Assembly: GCA_032622095.1 (NCBI GenBank)
Contig: CP136067.1
Span: forward strand, 119,709,281 to 119,773,280
Direction: 5' to 3'
DNA: 64,000 nt
DNA from: Siphonodentalium dalli
Lineage: Eukaryota > Mollusca > Scaphopoda > Gadilida > Siphonodentaliidae
In this document: positions 41,501 through 53,500 of the stretch, one piece after another
Numbering within the stretch: position 1 is the stretch's first letter
How the letters are laid out: each line of letters opens with the position of its first letter
Notes under the pieces: model-generated
Seen by the model: only the letters and a program-made list of their open reading frames with translations
What the model was told of the DNA's origin: nothing
Database searches by the model: none
Position numbers and translations under genes: made by a program

Positions 41501-44500
41501 ATTCACAGGTGTATTACTTGTTATAGTTGGGTAAGGGCATATTAGTCAATGATTTCCTACTTTGAGCAACCGTACCAGTCTTTACCTCGGGCAGGACCAG
41601 TTCTGGCCCCCCAGGTCCTGCTACGGCAGTATGAACCAATGGTAGGCGGGTGCTGCAAGTGGTTGATTCGGGAAACCAATCTTCACGGGCGATTGCTCCG
41701 GCACCTTTCTCTCAGGTGCCTAATGGTAGTGGCAATACGATTATTAAATTTCGAAAAAATTTACATCGATATACTATTATTCCACATAGAGTGAAATTTC
41801 CATCAGTATTTTGATTTCGGCCTGGATTCCTGCCACGAAGATCTGTTTATTGGGCACCTGGGAGTAGCCTTTGGCGGCTGTTCTGGGTGGGGAAGACTCG
41901 TTGTCACGTGACGCTTATGCTCTCATAGACATAGCGCACCAGCCAAATGGCCTTCTGACTCTTCCCCATGGTGCAGTGGCCCACATCATTACAAGATGGG
42001 GTCCAGTCGATCCCCTGGAATCGTAATACCTTCGGGATACATCCGGGCCTGCTCCTCCGCCGTCATGCGATCATAGTGGTATGTCATCGACATTTATTCC
42101 AGTTTGGTCAGGACCACCTGCATTTGGGGGATTCCATGGAAGGGGCTTCCTCTGATCAAATGGCTCATCAGATCTTATTCCCTCTGGCCTTGGGGGCGCA
42201 GCTTGATGATGCCCCAGAATTTGAGGGGGTGACCTTGGACAGGCCATAGCTACTTATCCCAACTGCAAGAGCATTTGTCTTGCGTCGAACCATTTCAGAG
42301 TAGGCCTCTTCCACAGTCTGGTATCCCAACCTGATGCAGCCAATTCTGTTGGCTGGCGTCGATCTTGACATGCTTCTCTGCATCGCGTGGCGTCGGCAGG
42401 TTTGACGACGATGAGCAAGAATCGCGGGTCGACAGTGGGTCGTCAGGCACACTGTCGGACGAGGATTCTTTTAGAAAAAGAAGAAGAGAAGAGAAGAAAG
42501 AAAAGAGAAAAAGAAAAAGAAAAAAGAATGGGTGGGGAAGACTCGTTGTCACGTGACACTCTTGCTCTCATAGTCTAGACATAGCGCACCAGCCAAATGG
42601 CCTTCTGACTCTTCCCCATGGTGCAGTGGCCCACATCATTACAAGATGGGGTCCAGTCGATCCCCTGGAATCGTAATACCTTCGGGATACATCCAGGCCA
42701 CTCCTTCACCGGTAGGAAAGAAAGGCTGAATGATCTGGGTGGGGAAGACTTGTTGTTGCGTGCCTCCAAGTGCTGCACCAACCAACCTTCTAACTCTTCC
42801 CCATGGTGCAGGGGCCCACATCTCCACAAGATGGGGTCCAATCCCCTGGAATCGTAATACCTTAGGGATACCTCCAGGCCACTCCTTCACCGGTAGGAAA
42901 GAAAGGCTGAATGATCTGGGTGGGGAAGTCTTGTTGCGTGCCTCCAAGGGCTGCACCAACCAGCCTTCTATCTCTTCCCCACGGTGCAGTGGCCCACATC
43001 TCCACACGATGGGGTCCAATCTCCTGGAATCGTAATACCTTCGGGATACCTCCAGGCCACTCCTTCACCGGTCATTTTGCAATTTTGATCATTCTGCTAC
43101 ATTTGATCATTTCGAAATGTACCCGACACTCGTTATGTGCGCCATCATAGATCACTGATGCTTCTATGCTTGTTCATCAAGTCCGCAGTGGTGTTCTCTA
43201 ATCCCATATATACTGGTATGCAATGATACCTTGGATCATGATGGCGTTCCCTGCTCTCTACATTATACGAGGCTGGAGTACAGATGTGTGGCATGATATA
43301 ATGAAACCTCATACCTCGCTATGATATCTGCAGCATATCATTTTTATATCTGGTTTGTGTATCACAGGGAGCAATTTACTTTCGATATCTGATTAGCAAA
43401 TAATCTCACATTGACATGATTAGATAGCATTTTTATAACATCATACATGTATAAAGAAATTCCTCGCTATTACCGGTATCCACCTTTCAGTGGCAAATCG
43501 CGATGCGATTCCAGTTAATTTGCTCCCTGGTGTATCATAAGCATTCTGATATCTTATGGCCTACACAATGGCTGCATGTGACATCAGTTCATAATGTGAA
43601 CTGTCGAGAGAGCGAAGAAGATAACACAGAGAATAGGATGCAGCAAAGTTATACTTGCTCGGTTGTCTCGCTAGCATGAATTATATGGCACTACCTGGGA
43701 TGTTTATTCCAAAAACAAGGGGGGCGGGCGGTACACATTTGAGCAATGTCGTAATCTGAATTGGGAGCTCTTTCACGTAACATAATCATATCTGATTCAT
43801 GACTAAATCACATTTACATGAATCATGTTTCGGAAGAGTACATTCCCATCGAATTTGGATATTAATTAACTTTATTGCTCGTGCCTCCTCCTGGGCTTGC
43901 ATTCTAATCCATATAGTTCAGTTGAGGGCTTCTCCTTGGCGGAAAAATATAATATTTATAAATAATATTACTTTTTCCTTAATGGAAGCCCGAAACTGAA
44001 CTATCATAGATCCCTCCCATGGTGGTGCCATTCCCAACCCCGCGACTCGCAAATCTCATGATTAAGTCGGAAATAAAAAACTGACTAGACAATAGATAGA
44101 AGGCGGGTGTATTCATGCGAGACTAATCTGGACACGGATGTGAGTGGGGTCGGCACAGCAATAAAATTTTAACCCTCCTGATTGACACAAGGCCGGAGAC
44201 GTAATCCATATAGTTCAGTTTCGGGCTTCCCTTAAGGAAAAAGTAATATTATTTATAAATATTATATTTTTGACATATTCATTATAAGACCATTAAAAAT
44301 AGATACCTGCGATCTCCGGCAATTTTATAGAGATAATTAGATGAGGAAGGGAGGCTTTTTATTTTTATTTTTTTCAAGAATTCTGGAAAGTAATGTATAT
44401 ATGGATAATTTTAAATAAATTCCTACTCTTTTCCAAGTAATCTATCATCCAATACATATTAGCCATCACATCATGAACAGAAACTTTAAAATTGTGGATA

Positions 44501-47500
44501 ACTTGGTGATTGAGTATTGAACTTTTTGAAAATTTTGGATAAATTTGCAACTAATTTTTGTTTATGAGGCTCTCTTTGGTTGACTAGGGAGGTGCCTGAG
44601 AACTCATAATTTTTATTTATTTGGCCTATATTGCTGTATATAACATGCATATATTATTTTATCCTTCACATGAGATACTAAGTAAATATGATTATGAACA
44701 AGATATATTATTTATTATGAAGTGATATAATCCATTTAAGTTCATAAGTGTACATCAGCATGTAAACTGGAGATTTAAATTTTAATACAGGGCTTAATTT
44801 AAACATTCATGATTTATAGTACGCTTATGTTAAGCCATTAAAACAGCATAAATCTTTTGTTCCAGCCCAATGAGTATTCAGTTAACCCTTTACCCAACAA
44901 ACCGGCCAAAACCGTCCAAATAAAGCTTCAACAGCCTAAAATATCTTGAGTCTGTCTCAATAAAACCATGCAAATATGGATATTTTTGGAACCGGCTCAT
45001 TGACCACATTGTGATGGTTACAGTTATGCCCTGTGCCAATGCATTCTCTTATATATGCGAGTCGACCATAGGTCGCCTCGCATATATAAGAGAATGCATT
45101 GGCCTAAAAAATATCTTTTTTTAACACTTTTTACCATTTTTTCTTACATTCTTTAACTATTTTATAATTTTTAATGTGTTAAGCCAATGCATTCTCTTAT
45201 ATATGCGAGGCGACCTATGGTCGACTCGCATATATAAGAGAATGCATTGGCACAGGGCCGTTCTGTTGGGTAAAGGGTTAACATATGAAATCTCCTAAGT
45301 TCAGCTTTCCAATGTTGGATAGCTCATTGAATGAAACTTATTTTGTAGAAATTTCCCACCCATGTGCCTACCGAGAAGGGTCAGTCGGTGCATCATGGTC
45401 AAATTACTCTGACTCTGCAGAGCCACAAGGACAAGAAGATCTGGGATGAGCAAATTATATATATAACCAACAATGAGGTAGGTTCTAAGAAAATATAAAA
45501 ATAGTTACTGCCGATTATCAAATTAAATGTGCACTCTGTAAAAATGATGCTCATGAATTTTTTTTTTACAAATTCACTCATTTTATTTACAAGCTAGGAT
45601 ACTAACTATACTAAATGTGTCATGCTAGATGGACAAATCACCATTCAACATCCATAGATGCCTTTCTAAATTATTTGTGGTGCTTATTGAACATGAAATT
45701 TATTCTGGTCACAGTTTATCCTGATTACAGTAAAAGTTCTCAACTCAGAGCTGTCACTATACATTGTGTTGTCAGACAAAGGAGGTGTTCAACCGAAACA
45801 AATTGTGCTTCAAAAGAAATGACATTTTGAAGATAGAAAATTGTTCTTATTCACATTGTCAACTTCTTTTTTCAGACAAAACAAGGAAGAACTATTGTTT
45901 ATCTACAGCTGAGGAACTGGCCTGTCAGGTGAGAGCGAGATGGAAGTCAATATTTACCTTTATTCATTACATTCCCCCCCCATTAGGCCAGATAAACAAA
46001 AATAGTTTGTTTCTCAGAAAGGCAGATATTTTTATTTATTCACATCCGTTGGTGTGAGAAACATGTATTCAACAGAATCCTAGCCATTTTATACATACTG
46101 ATGTAACCACAAGTAAATTACAAGCCAGAACTATTTCTGTCATGGTTGACATTGTTTCCAAAGAGCGATGACGTACATAACATGAACAATCCTCTTCGGG
46201 TAATGCAAAGATAATTACAGATTTTTCATCAAACTTAATCAGAATAAAGAAAGTTATAGTATCAATGGTAGCGACAGTCATTGATTAATCTTATCTTGCT
46301 CAATGGTGTGGAATAAATAAAGAACACAACTTGCATCAAAATCTGGATTCTTTTATCAAACTCGTTGCATAGGTGCATATGCGCATTTCACTCAAGCACT
46401 GCTTTCACAATTCATTTGATAAAAGATTCTCGATTAAGATGTTAGTTTTGTGAGAATGCAATTATTTATATTTTAAATGTGTATTGGAGGTCATTATTCA
46501 GATAGAACCCTAAATATAGGCAATATACTGAACCATGAATTCTGGCCATCACATTTAATATGAAATGGCGAATTAGTATTACTGATGCAGACATGAGAAC
46601 TTTGTCTGTAAAGTTCAATATAGCATTCAGTCTTGGCATCTAATTGAGTACCAGCAAAAAAATTTATAGGACGGTGTGATATTAATTTTTTCTTATGGCC
46701 AGTCAAAACATAAGAGGCACAGGTTTTTTGTGATGAGTCATTCCCTGAGAAACGCATCTATTATGTTTAATATTATGTGTAATAAATATACCAAATCTTA
46801 AAACAGTCCAAGGGGCAAATTACATATAAAATATAGATTTGTGTTCTGTAAAAGTTACTTCTAACAAAACTAAGGGAATATGGATATTTGGTATCCAGGA
46901 AGTTGTTTATTATTTTTAATATAATATTTTATGCACATTCAATTTTTCTTCAACTTCAAACTTTATGGTTCTAATAATTATGATGGTTGACTATATGGTT
47001 GGTGGCTTGCAAAAAAGTTCATCGAAGCAGTTGTTATTACTTTAATAGCAAATAAAACATACACTGTTGCAATAATAGTCCGCATAAAGGCCCACTTAAT
47101 TTTCTAGTCTCCGATTATTTTTTTTATAATGACTTGATATACGGTTTTAATAACAATCTATGCCATAAAATATGATTAAAATACTATAGTTCATCACTAT
47201 TTGAAACATCTGTGTCTCAGAAGATGCCCACAGAATGACTTCCCTCCTCTGGCGCCGAGAATGCGACAGAATTCAAACTTTTTCAATGAAAGGGGTAGAA
47301 CTATGTCTTTAATATATAGAGTTATTCCACCTGCATTGGAAATAATACTGATTTTTACTTCAATTTTGATGACAAAACGCGTTGGCAACTCAACAAAAAC
47401 AACATGTCCACAGTTTATTACACCGGATAAAAAGTTGATAATACAATGTTTTGGAGCTTCCTCTTTCAAATGATATATAATATGGCATATATTTTATATA

Positions 47501-50500
47501 AAATAATCTGGGGGTTCGAAAATTAAGTGGGCCTTTAATGGTCCGTTCGATACTATTGTAACACAGAGACATTGTATATAATATAATAAAATATAATATA
47601 GTCAATATATTGTATCATTATTTATATTCCATTCTGCTAACTTTTACAAACATTTTCAGTGGTTTCCCAGAGAAGGTTGAGTATTTACTTGACTTTATCA
47701 AAGAAGTTCATAATTTCTACAAACAACAGAGGAGTTTGTTGAAGCCAATAATCGTCCATTGTAGGTAAGATATATCAGCTTATTACCCCACCTGTAGGTG
47801 ATTTTATAGGGTTTCTTGGTAAATTAAAAGAGGTAGTGTCACACAGTACGTCCCCGTTGACAGCATGCGCATGTTGACTGCTCTTAACTCGAACACATGC
47901 ATGTCAAACTATTTTTGTTCACATAGGTCTGAGACTCATAAAATGTCTGTGAACACATATAAATATATATATGGACGAATTTACAAGATAACTGATCTTG
48001 TCATAGTTTGAGTATCTTCCATACCTAAATATACCCTTTTCAACTCTTAACCCTTCATGAATGGAGATGCACTGGTGCAGCATTAAAGATCCTGTGCCAG
48101 TGCATTCTCTTATATATGCGAGTCTCCCACAGTATTCTTTTATTCTCATAAGTATTCCCTTATGTAGGTGAGGCTCCCTATGGGAGACTCGCATATAAAA
48201 GAATGCATTGGCACAGGGTTTTCGCTCCAGTCACAGAAATATTTAAATGGTGTATTCATCCGTGTTACTGAAAATTGGGGTTCAACACAGGATAATCAGC
48301 TTTTCGGGGACTATTTTGTCACATATGATCTACAAAATTAGCGAATTATAATGATGGAAAGTGTAATAAACAGAATAATCAATTGTTTTTTATGATTGCG
48401 TCACATAATTCACTTGGGAGTCAGAACTATAGATAAAATCCTTGTTCACGCTGCTAACTCGGGTTTTTACCAGGTCCAACACCATTCGTGAATTATTTCA
48501 TGTATTCATCGAAACCATTTGATTGTTCGTTATGTTCTCTCTTCCATAATTAAGCCTGATTAAATTTTCAAACACAATAACTTTCTCAACCCTCCTTCAA
48601 CCCATTGGCCTATGAAAAAACTTGAAATAAAAGTTACGAAAATATATTCTATTGTCAATGAAAATCTGTAAAAGTCATTTTCTATGTTTAATTCAAGTAT
48701 TAAACATTGATTGCGGAATATCTTATGATATGGATGTATATTTGGCTAAACTTAAATAGATTGTGTTGCTGTCAACTGACTTGAACTGAGGATTCAGAAA
48801 AATTGAGTAACATATTAATTGTAAATGATCATTACATGGGGTGACTCAAACCCATTGAATGTAAGTGAGTGTACTAGTATATTGGGTTGAAACTTAAATA
48901 TATCGTCCCCCCACCCAACCCATTATGATCAGGAGATGCTGCTGAGAATTATAACAAATTAAATATTATGACATTCTTCGTATCTTCCAATTTGATATGC
49001 ATACTTTTCAGTCTCCAAACAATATATATTGCTTCATTTCAAGTTTGACCATAAAAGTGTATGTATAGATAAAATCGTACATTCTTTGAAGTTATTCCAT
49101 AATTAATTTAGGGTGCTCGGTCAAGCCGATGGTGAGTTAGAACATAAATAATATTGATATGGCTTTAATTCAGCATTATTGTTTTATGCCAAATCCATTT
49201 ATTCCGCAATATTATATAAATTAACCTGATATTTACTGTATGTCTATTTATTGCACACTCAATGCCTTATTTGTGCGAAATATAGCCAAATACAGAAGAA
49301 TTCAAAACGTTGAATAAAAAATTGTGTATTGTTCTTGTACAATACAAACCAATTATGTCAACAACGTCATTGTTCAAATAAATTAAACAATATCAACCTA
49401 AACTTTGGTATATTACAAACTACAATCTACAGAGTGTGCAATAAACATAGATAGCACAGCTTTGTGAACATGTTAACGTTATTGCACTCTTTTGTCATTC
49501 CACGAGGTAAAACTCGAACATCCGTTTCCCGTTTTACCATCACTTCACAACAAACTTGTGCAATAACGTTAACCAGTTCACACACTTGTGTCGTTCTATT
49601 TATATATTGGGAATAATTAAATATGTTTATACCACGATCGCCTATCTTACTATATAAATAAAGCCATCTGTTTAAATTTTACATTTAATCAACACCTGTT
49701 GATTAAACATGCCTACTGTTGATTAAACTTCGCAGAGTGGATTAAACATTCTCCATACAATTTGAACGGAAAAGTTATCCATCGCATTGTAAAGATCTTG
49801 GCATAAACTTTGCAGAGTGGATTAAACTTTCTCCATACAATTTGAATGGAAAAGTGTTTATCCATCGCATTGTAAAGATCGTGGCATAAACAAAATATAC
49901 GTATAGTGTTTCTGAATAACAAATTTAATCCACTCGTGGGATTGGCGATTTACACCACTCGCTGAAGCTCATGGTGTAAATCGCCAATCCAACTCGTGGA
50001 TTAAATTTGTTATTCAGAAACACTATGCGTATATTCTATATTTAATACACTAACATAAAGCATATTTCTGTTCACTTAAACTGTCATATTCACTTCCAAG
50101 ACAATATTTTCAAATTGCTTCAATAACTTGTTTTCTATCACAATATATTTTAGCTTCAGCTGACATCATATTTACTGACAATTTTTTATTTTTTGGACAA
50201 ATTTGCTTGATTTTTGGTAAAAAAAAAAATTAAATCTGGTGTTTACTACTTATACATTGTAATTGCAAGGGTGGGGTACATAACTCAGTGACTAATAACA
50301 CATACCATTGAAAGTACAGGCTGATGATCCAGCATCCACTAAAGTTAACAAAAAACTGTGGGGTAATTGTCCAGACAAATTTCTGTATTACCATGTCAAT
50401 GTATGCTCTGATCACAAAATGGTAAGTTCCACATATAAGAGTTTCGTTAGGCTATGTTAATTTCCCATTTCTCAGATAAACATTTTTGAGAAGCATGCAA

Positions 50501-53500
50501 CAGTGCAGTTTTTAATTAAAAAACACATTTTGAACATACTTCTCAAATAAAGCAATGAATAGGAAATTTAAATCAGGAAACAGGTCTGTTCGATCCCACT
50601 TCCACGAATGTTTGTATAACAATATACCACTAATATGATAATATGCAAGGCATATATAGAACGACCCCGTCATAATAGTAAGAATTATATTTTTATTGAA
50701 TACGGGTGCTTTACATAATCATTATGATATAGTTAAACCTTTATAAATGAACACCATTGATATGAAGTGGGAAGTAGTAAACATAAACATCGTATTGGCT
50801 ACTGACTTCAGAAAAAATCAACACTTCGCTGCATTTACATGTAAAACTTGATGTGATATTTTAATTAACTCAGATTACGTGTGTATGAGCACGGATTAAA
50901 CTTTTAAACGCTCAATCAATACATCAATCAATATATAGCTAATCTATAGTGAGGTGACATCAGTTGTCCGCGAAGACGACATGACACGTTCAGCCATGTC
51001 TGGATTCTGGCCCGCGGAGACAAATGACGCTTTGACGTCATTACGCCGTAACTGCCTTCATTTTGTTAACAAATGAAACTGATCTAATATGAACCTATGT
51101 AGGACATATTCATAACAACTTACTATTTATAAATAAATAAATACATCAGTTGTCCATTGCCACATATCAGAAGTTGTGAAGTAGAAAATTCGTTTCATAT
51201 CTGATTCCGCGATTTTGTGAAACCACTGCCGGAAGTCACGTGATTTTTTCACGAAAATGTTGTGTGAATAAAAATTTCTCCTTCACGGTATACTGTAATT
51301 TACGGGTGACGTCACAAATACGCACGCCCGCCTGTTATCTATACACGACCCGAGCTCGGGACCATGCGAGCGGGCCTGCAAATTTGGAATTTGAATTTGC
51401 AAGACCTATGACTAATTGTGACTCGATCTGCTTACTAACCCTTCTATGACTGGAATTTCCTGAAATTTTGCGAAAACCCTGTGCCAATGCATTCGCTTAT
51501 TTATGCAAATCTCTCATAGTGAGCCTTGCATATATAAGAGAATACATTGGCCTAACAATATTTACCTTGACCGTGTAAGCCAGTGTATTCTCTTATATAT
51601 GCGAGGCTCCCATAAGGAGACTCGCATAAATAAGAGAATGCACTGGCACAGGATATTTAATGTTGCAGCTCCAATCATTAAAGGGTTAATTGGTTTACAG
51701 ATAACCAGCATTTGTAAAGTTTGTGTTTGAAAACATGTGCCAATGCATTCTCTTATTTATGGAAATCTCTCATAGGGAGCTTTGCATATATAGGAGAATA
51801 CATTGGCCTAACAATATTTACCTTGACCTTATAAGCCAGTGTATTCTCTTATATATGCAAGGCTTCCTATGGGAGACTCGCATATATAAGAGAATGCAAT
51901 GGCACAGGATATTTAATGTTGCATCTCCCATCATTAAAGGGTTAATTGGTTTACAGATAACCAGCATTTGTAAAGTGTGTGTATGAAAACCCTGTGCCAA
52001 TGCATTCTCATATAAGAGAATAATATTTACCTTGACCTTGAAAGCCAGTGTATTCTCTTATATATGCGAGGCTCCCACTGGGAGACCCGCATATATAAGA
52101 GAATGTACTGGCACATGATCTTTAATGCTGCAACATCGCAGCTCCCTTCACAAAAGGGTTAACTAATTCACTCCTCAGTGGAGTCTCCCATTCGGTTCTA
52201 ATATTTTCCCCTGGAATGGTTCATTTTCATGTTTAGATAATATAAGCAGAAAGCATGCAAAGTAACACTATTTGGATTCCTGAACTTTCATTTATCAGCT
52301 GATTATCCCTACAAATGAATGATTAGGAATCAATCAAGTAGCCACCAATCAGTGAGTTTCCAATTATTAAAGGGCTGTAATCAGTAAAGAAATTTTGTTT
52401 ATGGAGTCTCATTTTCCTCACTGATTTTCAATAAGATATTTACTGTTAAGACAAAACTTTTTTTGATTTATTTTTTGTGCATAATCCCAAGCTGATGCTA
52501 AATATTTAACTTTTGTTTTAGCAATGGAATCGGGAGGGCCGGCGTTTTCCTTCTGACATATATTGGAATCCAGGAATTGGAGCATGGAAATGGTCTCATT
52601 AATATCCCTGATATTGCTAAGCTAATGATGTCCAAACGGAAACAAATCATTAAAGATCAGGACCAGTTGAGATATTGCTACGAGGCACTGCTGTGCTACG
52701 CTGAGGGAATTCTTCTTAAAAGTGAGTTTACAAGCCTGGAATTATGTAATTACTGTAGATAGAACCATTAACTTACAGGTAGGTTGACCCTATTGCACCA
52801 TTCTGTGATGCTGTGAGGATATGGGGAAACAAATTTACATGGCATTGGGAAAATCGGCAATGGGGCTCATATTCAAACCTTGTATCCTGGACTTTTTTCA
52901 CAACCCCCCCCCCCCCCCATGCATTTCTAATATATAAGCTTGGCATTATACATTAGTTGGGGGCAAATATGCAATAACTGTTATATATATCAAATATATG
53001 GAGCCACGGACTCCGTATGAGTGTTCATTGTTGCAAATGTGCTTGCTTCAGTGAGCGTGAACAAATTCTCATCGAAATGTCCATGTATCGATCGTAATGA
53101 CGCTTGAGATGTCCCTCAAATCTTAAAAATCGGTCCAAATTTTCGCCCATGTTGGGTTTCGAACATGTGCCAACCTTGTCTAGCCCAGACTGCGATGATC
53201 TTATCCATGACCCAACCACCTCGACTACGGGGACATGCTTAAAAAGAAGCCATCTCACCGAGAGTTGGGAATCGTATCAGCCACACAGAACAGATCTACC
53301 ATTATATTGGAACAGCACAATGCACTTCCTCTGAAATTGTATCACGGCGTATGTGTTTTCAGCAGCAGGATGAGATATTCTGTATAATTGACATTATGCC
53401 GATTTTTGGCAATTCATGATCGCTTCAACACCGGCTGTTTTGGGCATATGTTTCATGTTATTATTAGAGTTTCTATAACTGAACCAGAGATGACAAATGA

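Noticed and set aside
51435-52162. CRISPR-like array of palindromic repeats
   Set aside because: The units are whole MITEs about 255 bp apart with terminal TTAA in a eukaryotic intron, with no short direct repeats or spacers of uniform length.
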